From an uncultured Candidatus Altimarinota bacterium (lineage in GTDB: Bacteria > Patescibacteriota > Gracilibacteria > CAIRYL01): a DNA stretch of 53,389 bases. The position numbers and the translations under genes were made by a program. Position 1 is the first letter of the stretch, and each line of letters opens with the position of its first letter. The stretch covers positions 1-53,389 of the forward strand of contig CAMZKJ010000024.1 in assembly GCA_947311245.1 (NCBI GenBank). The letters run 5' to 3'. Below are positions 15,695-22,554 of this stretch, piece by piece. The notes beneath the pieces are model-generated. The model saw only the letters and a list, made by a program, of their open reading frames with translations. It did no database searches and was not told where the DNA came from.

Positions 15695-17242
15695 ATGTTT
15701 GAAAAAATTAAAAATTATTTATCTCCAAATAATTGGAAAAATGATACTCTTTCTGGTTTAACGGTTGCATTGGCGTTGGTTCCAGAAGCAATTGCATTTG
15801 CATTTGTTGCGGGAGTAGACCCAATAGTCGGGTTATATGCTGCATTTATGGTAAGTTTAATAGCTGCACTTTTAAGTGGGCGACCTGGTATGATTTCTGG
15901 GGCAACTGGAGCGTTGGCTGTGGTTATGGTTTCACTCGTAACACAATATGGAGTTCAGTATTTATTCGCAACAGTTGTATTAATGGGGCTTATTCAAATT
16001 GCATTTGGTGTGTTTAAACTTGGAAAATTTGCACGAATTATTCCGCACTCTGTAATGCTTGGGTTTGTGAATGGGCTTGCTATTGTTATTGGTTTAGCAC
16101 AATTAACACAATTTAAAGATAGTTCAGGAGAGTGGTATTCTTCTGATATTTTATTTCCAATGGCAGGATTTATTTTGCTTACAATGGCAATTATGTATTT
16201 TTTACCAAAATTTACCAAAGCAATTCCTTCTGCATTGTCAGCAATTGTGGTTGTAACTTTGGCAGTTATTTTCTTTGAAATTGATATTCCTACAGTAAAA
16301 GATATGCTTAATGGTGGTTCTATGGCTGCGGGCTTCCCAACTTTTTCTATTCCGGAAATTCCATTCACGTTAGAAACATTATGGATAATTATTCCGTATG
16401 CTGTAATATTGGCATTTATTGGTTTAATAGAATCACTAATGACATTGTCCTTAATTGATGAAATTACGAATACACGAGGGCAAAGTAATAAAGAATGTTT
16501 AGCACAGGGAACTGCAAATATTGTTACAGGATTTTTTGGAGGAATGGGAGGTTGTGCAATGGTTGGTCAAAGTATGATAAATATTGATTCAAATGGTCGA
16601 GGTCGATGGGGTGGAATTGTTGCAGGTTTAGGTCTTCTTGGTTTTATTTTGTTTGGGGCAAATTTAATTGAGCAAATTCCTTTGGCAGCACTTGTCGGGG
16701 TTATGTTTATGGTTGTTATTGGAACTTTTGCGTGGTCGAGTTTAAGAATTTTAAATAAAATTCCTAAATCTGATGCCTTTGTTTTAGCATTTGTTTCTAT
16801 TATTACAGTGTTTACAGATTTGGCAATTGCGGTAATTTCAGGAATTATTATTTCGGCATTGGTGTTTAGTTGGAAAAAATCTACGAATATAGAAATTCAA
16901 GATTCTATCAATATTAATGATAAAAATACTATTCATCATAAGATTTCTGGATATATTTTCTTTGCATCGAGTAAAAATTTTTCTGAATTATTTTCTGAAA
17001 AAATTATTTCTGATCCTGTAAATGTATATATCGACTTTCAAGATGCTAAGATTTTAGATCATTCTGGGATTGAAGCAATTAACAGTCTAACGAAGAAATA
17101 TAAATCAGCGAATAAAAAATTACATTTACAGCATTTGTCATCAGACTGCAGAAAATTATTATTAAATGCACAGGATGTTATTGAGGTAAATATAGAAGAA
17201 GATCCTAAATATAAAGTGGCAGATGATAGATTAGGGGGGTAG
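15695..17242 (+). CDS. SulP-family anion transporter with STAS domain
   Basis: The likely start is ATG 15695 (MFEKIKNYL, 515 residues); a TTG 21 bp upstream would add an odd hydrophobic peptide. The product has about 10-14 membrane segments, the SulP opening NDTLSGLTVALALVPEAIAFAFVAGVDPIVGLYAAF, GRPGMISGATGALAVV, GFVNGLAIVIGLAQLTQF, a central GLIESLMTLSLIDEITNTRGQSNKE and a C-terminal STAS domain (YIDFQDAKILDHSGIEAINSL). The family carries sulfate, bicarbonate or other anions, often with Na+ or H+. The substrate cannot be read from sequence. It ends in TAG and a strong terminator. Confidence 0.92.
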   Translation: MFEKIKNYLSPNNWKNDTLSGLTVALALVPEAIAFAFVAGVDPIVGLYAAFMVSLIAALLSGRPGMISGATGALAVVMVSLVTQYGVQYLFATVVLMGLIQIAFGVFKLGKFARIIPHSVMLGFVNGLAIVIGLAQLTQFKDSSGEWYSSDILFPMAGFILLTMAIMYFLPKFTKAIPSALSAIVVVTLAVIFFEIDIPTVKDMLNGGSMAAGFPTFSIPEIPFTLETLWIIIPYAVILAFIGLIESLMTLSLIDEITNTRGQSNKECLAQGTANIVTGFFGGMGGCAMVGQSMINIDSNGRGRWGGIVAGLGLLGFILFGANLIEQIPLAALVGVMFMVVIGTFAWSSLRILNKIPKSDAFVLAFVSIITVFTDLAIAVISGIIISALVFSWKKSTNIEIQDSININDKNTIHHKISGYIFFASSKNFSELFSEKIISDPVNVYIDFQDAKILDHSGIEAINSLTKKYKSANKKLHLQHLSSDCRKLLLNAQDVIEVNIEEDPKYKVADDRLGG

Positions 17243-17262
17243 TAGTATAGAGTAATTTTATT

Positions 17263-17301
17263 AAAAATCTAAGACGTACATGTTAGGTCTTAGATTTTTT
17301 T
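17263..17301 (+). terminator. Rho-independent terminator after sulP gene
   Basis: Perfect 13-bp stem AAAAATCTAAGAC / GTCTTAGATTTTT (17263-17275, 17287-17299) with an 11-nt loop and a run of T's. The A-rich left arm could also serve the convergent leftward gene ending at 17316. Confidence 0.85.
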
Positions 17302-17315
17302 GTTTTTAATAATAT

Positions 17316-18266
17316 TTAATAATATTTCATTATTTTATTTATTTCTTGGGTCATTCTTTTTAATTCATGTATGAGAGTTTCAAATTCTTTTTCAACTATA
17401 GGGTCTTTAAATGAAGCAAGAAACTCTGATAATTTTCGATCAAAATCTTTATGTTTTGTATTTATTGTTCCAGTATCTCCAGAGCTTAAAAATAAATATT
17501 GTAGTGGGTTTTCGTCTTTATTTTTTACTAAATCTTCAAAATTTATAATGAGTGTTTTTCGTATCTCATTAACTACTCCCTGTAGAACAAATGGGTCTGG
17601 TTTTGATTTTGGGTTAGCTTTGATTATTCGATCTAAGCGATTTAATAAAATTTTTGTATCATTTAGGTTTTTTACAAATGTGGCTTTGTCTGGAGAATTA
17701 TCAAGGTTGTAATAAAATTCTCGTCCAGAACTATCTGTTACTTTTCTCTGCATCTTTCCATTTTTATCTAGCGTAATTTTAGAGGATACCAATAGCTTTT
17801 GTTTTTGTCCTTTTTCTTGTTGTTTATATAATGCTCGTGGAATTGATCCTCCGTCTGCGCGAACTAATCCTCCTTGCCATAAATGATGATCATATTCATA
17901 GAGTACATCATCAATATTTATTAAAAGAGTATGGTGTCCGAGGATTCCATCTTTTCCTTTCTCTCGTCCTATAACATTCGTTACAATTGTTTCTGCATTT
18001 ATATTATTTTTTTTAAAAAAATCAGTAAGGATATCTTTATAGTAGTATGCAACTTGTGCACATGATCCTCCGTATTTTTCAAGAGAATATTGAGTTAGAT
18101 CTTCTTTTAGATAGTGTTGTATTGCGTTTACAGATGTTGCCATGTTTGCAAAAGGAATCATGTTCTCTGCGAGAAAGTCACTGATTATTGTTACTTTTGC
18201 TTCGTGGCTTAGATTGTCTAGATTGTTTTCGTTGCTCTCATTACAAGAATCTGTTGTATTTTCCAT
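17316..18266 (-). CDS. Cys-His-Asp triad protein (NAT/transglutaminase-like), paralogue A
   Basis: The 316-residue cytosolic protein is paralogous to the one at 18916-19740. Shared blocks are FLAENMIPFANMATS, KYGGSCAQVAYYYKDIL, VTNVIGREKGKDGILGHH, VLYEYDHHL, GGSIPRALYK, REFYYNL and DPFVLQGVV. C69, H111 and D126 are spaced as in the catalytic triad of arylamine N-acetyltransferases (C69, H107, D122 in the classical enzymes; His-Asp distance 15 in both), and GGSC resembles NAT RGGRC. The region after ~150 does not match NAT. Acyltransfer, amide hydrolysis or crosslinking are all possible; the function is unknown. It is transcribed divergently from the RBBP9-like hydrolase across 74 bp. Confidence 0.6.
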   Translation of the reverse strand: MENTTDSCNESNENNLDNLSHEAKVTIISDFLAENMIPFANMATSVNAIQHYLKEDLTQYSLEKYGGSCAQVAYYYKDILTDFFKKNNINAETIVTNVIGREKGKDGILGHHTLLINIDDVLYEYDHHLWQGGLVRADGGSIPRALYKQQEKGQKQKLLVSSKITLDKNGKMQRKVTDSSGREFYYNLDNSPDKATFVKNLNDTKILLNRLDRIIKANPKSKPDPFVLQGVVNEIRKTLIINFEDLVKNKDENPLQYLFLSSGDTGTINTKHKDFDRKLSEFLASFKDPIVEKEFETLIHELKRMTQEINKIMKYY

Positions 18267-18340
18267 AATGTTATTGATAATTTATATATGTGTGGAAAGT
18301 TTTTTCACCGCTACATTAACATATTTTATAAAAAAAGCAA

Positions 18341-18919
18341 ATGAATAATTCAAAAAATATTATTTTATTACATGGAAAGGGTGGTTTGGTAGTAGGTGGT
18401 TGGTTCGATGAAATTAAAGTATTTGCATCTGACAAGAAAATACCATTGATATCAGAGTCTTTTCCTACTAGTGAAATGATTATGTATAATACATGGAAAG
18501 AAAAATTTGAATTATTAGTTCTGCCTTTTTTGAATGAAAAATCAATAGTGGTTGCACATAGTTTAGGGTGTGGATTTTGGCAAAAATACTTTACAGAAAA
18601 TAGAGCAAATTTTAGTGTTGATACTGTGATTTTTGCTTCTCCAACAGTGAAATGGAGTGGAACTGAATCTATTAAGGATTTTTTTACAGAAGAGAGAAAT
18701 TATAAAAATATACAAAAATCTTCAAAAAATTTTGTAGTAATAGGTGGTGGAAAAGATGAATATATAGGTGCAGAACAGTTTAAATTTTTATCGGAAGAAT
18801 TAAATGCAAAATATTATTACGACCCTGAAATGACTCATATGAGTCAACGAAAATATTCGCATCATCCTAAGGTTTTAGAACTTCTAGATTCTCTTTTTTC
18901 AGAAGTTTCAGAAGTTTAA
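18341..18919 (+). CDS. RBBP9/YdeN-type serine hydrolase
   Basis: The 192-residue alpha/beta hydrolase has NIILLHGKGG at the oxyanion strand, the nucleophile elbow VAHSLGCG (S74), an acid in GGGKDEYIG (D139) and the catalytic His in MTHMS (H166). Size and order match the small RBBP9/YdeN family, which act as esterases or serine hydrolases of poorly known substrate. It lies between the two NAT-like paralogues. Its start faces paralogue A and its stop overlaps the stop of paralogue B by 4 bp. That placement suggests, but does not prove, a shared pathway. Confidence 0.8.
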   Translation: MNNSKNIILLHGKGGLVVGGWFDEIKVFASDKKIPLISESFPTSEMIMYNTWKEKFELLVLPFLNEKSIVVAHSLGCGFWQKYFTENRANFSVDTVIFASPTVKWSGTESIKDFFTEERNYKNIQKSSKNFVVIGGGKDEYIGAEQFKFLSEELNAKYYYDPEMTHMSQRKYSHHPKVLELLDSLFSEVSEV

Positions 18920-19740
18920 AAAGTTTTAAGTTCTAATTGAAGTTTTATAAGAAGGGTTTTTAACTCTTCTTTTGTTATAGGTTCCACAAAAGAATTCAGA
19001 AATATCTCTAGAGTAGGTTCAAAATTTTCCTGATGAGTAAGAAGAGTCTCTGTATTGGTTTTTAAAGAAAGAAGTGCGTATGGGTTATTTTCTTTATCTT
19101 TAATCATGTCGTCTGGTTTGATGCTAAGAGTCATTCTTACTCCATCGACACTTCCTTGAAAAATAAAAGGATTTTTAATTTTTATTCGTTCGTATCTATT
19201 TTCGTAAATAATATTCGATTCTGGATTATCTACGAATGTTTCGGTGTGATTTTTTGTAAGATGATAATGAAATTCTCGTTTCCCGTCATTTACAATATAT
19301 ATTTGTGTATTTTTATCAAATGATGATTGTAATATACTATTTTCTTCATTTTTATAATTTGCTCTTTTTACATTTCCTCCCTCGATAGGAAGTATATTTT
19401 CTGGATATAAATGATGGTCAAAATCATAATATACAGAATTAATTCGAATTAAATTTGAGTGATGCCCAAGAAGTCCCTTTTTGGCAGGTTCTCGCTCTAT
19501 TACATTTTTCACAAATACTGCATCATGAGCTGATAATTTTTCTTCAAGAAGTTCTTTATAAAAATATGCTGTTAAAGCACATGACCCTCCATATTTTAAA
19601 AGAGGGTATTCATTTGTATCAAATTCTTTTCCTTTTTTGTATAAAATAGTAAGGAAAGATGTTGCAATATTTGAGTATGGAATTTTATTTTCCGAAAGAA
19701 ATTTTGATACATCGTCAGCTGTTTTTAGAATATGTTTCAT
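18916..19740 (-). CDS. Cys-His-Asp triad protein (NAT/transglutaminase-like), paralogue B
   Basis: The 274-residue protein is homologous to paralogue A along its length, without the N-terminal ~18-residue extension and with a shorter middle. Conserved elements are FLSENKIPYSNIATS, KYGGSCALTAYFYKELL (C54), VKNVIEREPAKKGLLGHH (H93), YYDFDHHL (D108), GGNVKRANYK and PFIFQGSVDGVRMTL. Cys-His and His-Asp spacings (39 and 15) are close to those of arylamine N-acetyltransferases. No signal peptide is visible. Upstream it is separated from the DMT gene by 184 bp. Function unknown; duplication with the hydrolase gene in between suggests old or selected co-retention. Confidence 0.6.
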   Translation of the reverse strand: MKHILKTADDVSKFLSENKIPYSNIATSFLTILYKKGKEFDTNEYPLLKYGGSCALTAYFYKELLEEKLSAHDAVFVKNVIEREPAKKGLLGHHSNLIRINSVYYDFDHHLYPENILPIEGGNVKRANYKNEENSILQSSFDKNTQIYIVNDGKREFHYHLTKNHTETFVDNPESNIIYENRYERIKIKNPFIFQGSVDGVRMTLSIKPDDMIKDKENNPYALLSLKTNTETLLTHQENFEPTLEIFLNSFVEPITKEELKTLLIKLQLELKTF

Positions 19741-19846
19741 TGTGTAAATAGAAAGAAGACAAGAAGAAAAGTTTAAACTATAAAAAATGTATCATTTTTT
19801 TTTCAAAAAATAAATTCTATTCGTCATGCAAAACTTTTATACTTTT

Positions 19847-19894
19847 CCTATATTATTTCCTATATTATTTTTTGTATTATTTGCTATATTATCC
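19847..19894 (+). repeat. Imperfect 12-bp tandem repeat upstream of DMT transporter
   Basis: Four units of 12 bp: CCTATATTATTT twice exactly, then TTTGTATTATTT and GCTATATTATCC. They lie 30-78 bp upstream of the start at 19925 and run into the presumed promoter. The function is unknown; it may change promoter spacing or bind a regulator. Confidence 0.7.
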
Positions 19895-19909
19895 ATATAA
19901 GATTATAAA
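19881..19909 (+). promoter_or_regulatory. Possible promoter of the DMT/synthetase operon
   Basis: TTGCTA (19881-19886) and TATAAA (19904-19909) are separated by 17 bp and lie 15 bp before ATG 19925, giving a very short or nearly leaderless transcript. The AT-rich background makes chance matches likely. Confidence 0.4.
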
Positions 19910-19924
19910 AATTTAACAAATAAT

Positions 19925-20851
19925 ATGGATATTATTAGTGGTGTATTAGGCAGTAGTATTATTATTGGGGGGATTTTTCCCATGATATTTTTTGGATTGA
20001 TGGATTTTTTATTTAGATATTTTTCTGTAAAAATTCCATTTCAAAATGTATTTTTATTCACTGCGATTGGAGGAACAATTGCAATGAGTATTTTAAGTTA
20101 TTTTTTATTTGATATAACTGCTGATAATTATAAAGAAATTTTTTCTAAAAATAATTATGATACTATTTTTATTGGAATAATTTTGGGGGCAATTTGGACA
20201 CTGGCAATTTTTTCTATGGGATTTGCATACGAAAAATTAAACGCAAATGGTGCACAAATCATTCCTATCGCATCGGCTAGTGGCTTGTTAACTTCGGTTT
20301 TAAGTATTGTAATATTAGGGGAAACGGGAAATTTATATTACTTGTTTGTATCGGCTTTTATAATTTTTGTAGGAGTTTTAATTTTACAAAAAGCTGAAAT
20401 AATTTCTGATAAAAAATCTGAAAATCTAAAAACTATAAATTTTTTACCAATTTTAGTTGGAGGGATTATTCCGCTTATAAGTTTTGGAGTGTTGAACACA
20501 ATGTTTAAAGCGTATTATGAATTAAATTCTGGAGCATTAGGAATTGTAATGGGGTGTACTGGAATTATTTTATCGTTACTTGTTCAAATTATACGAAAAC
20601 AAAAATTACAATATGAACCAAAATTGTTGATAACAGGAGTTGCGTGGGCTATTGCGGTTGCATCACTTGGGTATGGATTTTCCCCTCTTATGGGGAAAGC
20701 GTCTATTCTTCTTCCTATTGCAGGTGCTAGCCCTCTTGTATCGGTTATATTAGTAGCAATTTCCCTTGATGAAAAAGTAGATTGGAAATATATTACATTT
20801 GGTTCTGTGTTAATTTTTTCTGGAGTGTTGGCATTGCATTTATTTTTATAA
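19925..20851 (+). CDS. DMT-superfamily (EamA-like) transporter
   Basis: The 308-residue product has about ten hydrophobic helices in two repeats: GVLGSSIIIGGIFPMIFFGLMDFLF opens repeat 1 and FLPILVGGIIPLISFGVLN opens repeat 2. Each repeat ends in the typical IPIASASGLLTSVLSIVILGE or LPIAGASPLVSVILVAISLDEKV motif, as in drug/metabolite transporters of the EamA type. The direction and substrate are unknown. Only 9 bp separate its stop from the N-acetylglutaminylglutamine synthetase-like gene, so the two are very probably one operon and the transporter may handle that product or its precursor. Confidence 0.82.
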   Translation: MDIISGVLGSSIIIGGIFPMIFFGLMDFLFRYFSVKIPFQNVFLFTAIGGTIAMSILSYFLFDITADNYKEIFSKNNYDTIFIGIILGAIWTLAIFSMGFAYEKLNANGAQIIPIASASGLLTSVLSIVILGETGNLYYLFVSAFIIFVGVLILQKAEIISDKKSENLKTINFLPILVGGIIPLISFGVLNTMFKAYYELNSGALGIVMGCTGIILSLLVQIIRKQKLQYEPKLLITGVAWAIAVASLGYGFSPLMGKASILLPIAGASPLVSVILVAISLDEKVDWKYITFGSVLIFSGVLALHLFL

Positions 20852-20860
20852 TTTTTTTTA

Positions 20861-22471
20861 ATGATGAAAGAAAATACGGTTTTAGATTGTGGATGGGGAA
20901 AACTTTTATTTGGTGAAACTTTTTCTGAAACAAAAAAAACAATTACAGAGTTGAAAAAAGAGCGAAAAACAGAGCGAAATATTTTGTTTTATCCTCTAGA
21001 CCCTCAGTTGATGATGACAAGTAATGCTCAAGATTTTTTTCTGAATCCAGCATATATATATAAGTTAGACTTGAATACGTTTTCAGAGAGAAAAATTTCA
21101 AGAACAACATTTAGAGTGCGAGAAGCAGTAAATCAAGAAGATATAGATCGACTAAATTTGGTATATATCAAAATGAATATGTTACCATTTCGAAAAAATT
21201 GGTTTGAGGACAGACATAAATCTTTGTCTGTATATATTGTTGAAGATATAAAAACAAAAGAAGTCTATGGTGGAATGATGATGGTTGATCATATACTTGC
21301 TTTTCAAGATGAAAAAAAATCTACAAGTGTGTGGTCTGTTGTCGTAAGTTCTTCAGCTCCATATTTAGGAATGGGAAAAGCATTAATGAAATATTCTATT
21401 CGAGAATCAAAAAAGAAAAAATGTGTACGAATGTTTTTATCGGTTGTGGCAAATAATATTCCGGCTCAGCGTTTATACGAACAATTAGGGTTTGTTAAAA
21501 CACCAATTTTAAGTGTTAAAAATAAAACACCTATCAATGAAGAATTATTTGTTTCGCGAGAAATTGTAAATAAATTTTCAAATAAAACGAAAGGAATCAT
21601 TAAAGAAGCATTAAAAAAAGGTATTCATGTTCGACAAATAAATGATGATATTTATGAATTATCATTAGGGGGGCAAATAATGAATTGTGATAGTTCACTG
21701 TCTGAAAAAACATCTGCTATTATGCAAGATATTTGTGCAAATCAGAAATATTTTTTAAAAATGTTAGACCGATTACATATTTCTTATCCAAATTCTGAGT
21801 TTCATATTCAACAAAGAAATATTGAAAAATTTTTAGAAAAAAATAAAAAAATTGTTTTAAAAACACTGCAAAAAAATATTACAACTCATGATATTACAGA
21901 TAATAAAACACTGCATAAGCAGTTTTCAAGAGTAAGGCAATGTTCCAATGAAATTTTGTTGCAAGAGTCAAAAGACGGAACTATTTATAGAGTTTTAACA
22001 ATGAAGTATAAAGTTGTAGCAGTGGTTGAAACACAGCCACCTATTATTCTTGGAAATGGGAAATTGACAGTTGCACAATTAATAAAAAAGCTTTCACGGC
22101 GAAAACAATCAACCTCTGGTGGCGAAAATAAAATACCTATGGATTCAAAAACAAAAGCATTTGTTGCCAAGCAAGGGTATAATTTTGAATCTATTTTAGA
22201 AAAAGGGAAGTCTTTACAGGTACGAAAAAAATCGAGTTATTATACAGGAGGAACAATGAAAGATGTAACTCAATCTTTCCCAGAAAATTTAAAAAAAATT
22301 GCTGTTAAAATAGCAAAATATTTAAATATTCAGGTTATGAGTTTAGAAATTATTGTTCCAGATATTTCTAATCCAGAAGAATATTTTGTGTTAGAGGCAA
22401 CGAGTAAGCCAAATTTACAATATTATTCAGAACAAAATGTATATTCTAAGTTTTTAGATGTGTTATTTTAA
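20861..22471 (+). CDS. N-acetylglutaminylglutamine synthetase-like protein (GNAT + ATP-grasp fusion)
   Basis: The 536-residue protein matches, along its length, the fused acetyltransferase/ATP-grasp enzyme that makes the osmolyte N-acetylglutaminylglutamine amide with AsnO in rhizobia and Pseudomonas. Matching segments are LDCGWGKLLFGETF (residues 8-21), DFFLNPAYIYKLDL, a GNAT domain at about 83-230 (APYLGMGKALMKYS; LYEQLGFVKTPILSVKNKTPINE), then an ATP-grasp at about 285-536 (YKVVAVVETQPPIILGNGKLTVAQLI; RKKSSYYTGGTMKDVT). Two ATP-grasp positions look degenerate: the Gly-rich loop is KTLQKNITTHDIT (334-346), and the terminal E-x-N motif reads EATSKP (512-517). Activity may therefore be altered. 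AsnO is not in the window. Confidence 0.72.
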   Translation: MMKENTVLDCGWGKLLFGETFSETKKTITELKKERKTERNILFYPLDPQLMMTSNAQDFFLNPAYIYKLDLNTFSERKISRTTFRVREAVNQEDIDRLNLVYIKMNMLPFRKNWFEDRHKSLSVYIVEDIKTKEVYGGMMMVDHILAFQDEKKSTSVWSVVVSSSAPYLGMGKALMKYSIRESKKKKCVRMFLSVVANNIPAQRLYEQLGFVKTPILSVKNKTPINEELFVSREIVNKFSNKTKGIIKEALKKGIHVRQINDDIYELSLGGQIMNCDSSLSEKTSAIMQDICANQKYFLKMLDRLHISYPNSEFHIQQRNIEKFLEKNKKIVLKTLQKNITTHDITDNKTLHKQFSRVRQCSNEILLQESKDGTIYRVLTMKYKVVAVVETQPPIILGNGKLTVAQLIKKLSRRKQSTSGGENKIPMDSKTKAFVAKQGYNFESILEKGKSLQVRKKSSYYTGGTMKDVTQSFPENLKKIAVKIAKYLNIQVMSLEIIVPDISNPEEYFVLEATSKPNLQYYSEQNVYSKFLDVLF

Positions 22472-22554
22472 AAAAAATATCAAATTTATTTATTCTATGG
22501 TATACTTATTTCACGAAATTTTTTTGTTAATTCATTAGTAATCAAAATTAAAAC

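Noticed and set aside
17316-19740. Annotating the two paralogues as true arylamine N-acetyltransferases
   Set aside because: Only the triad spacing and GGSC context match; the C-terminal half and most of the core do not, so the enzyme name is not justified.
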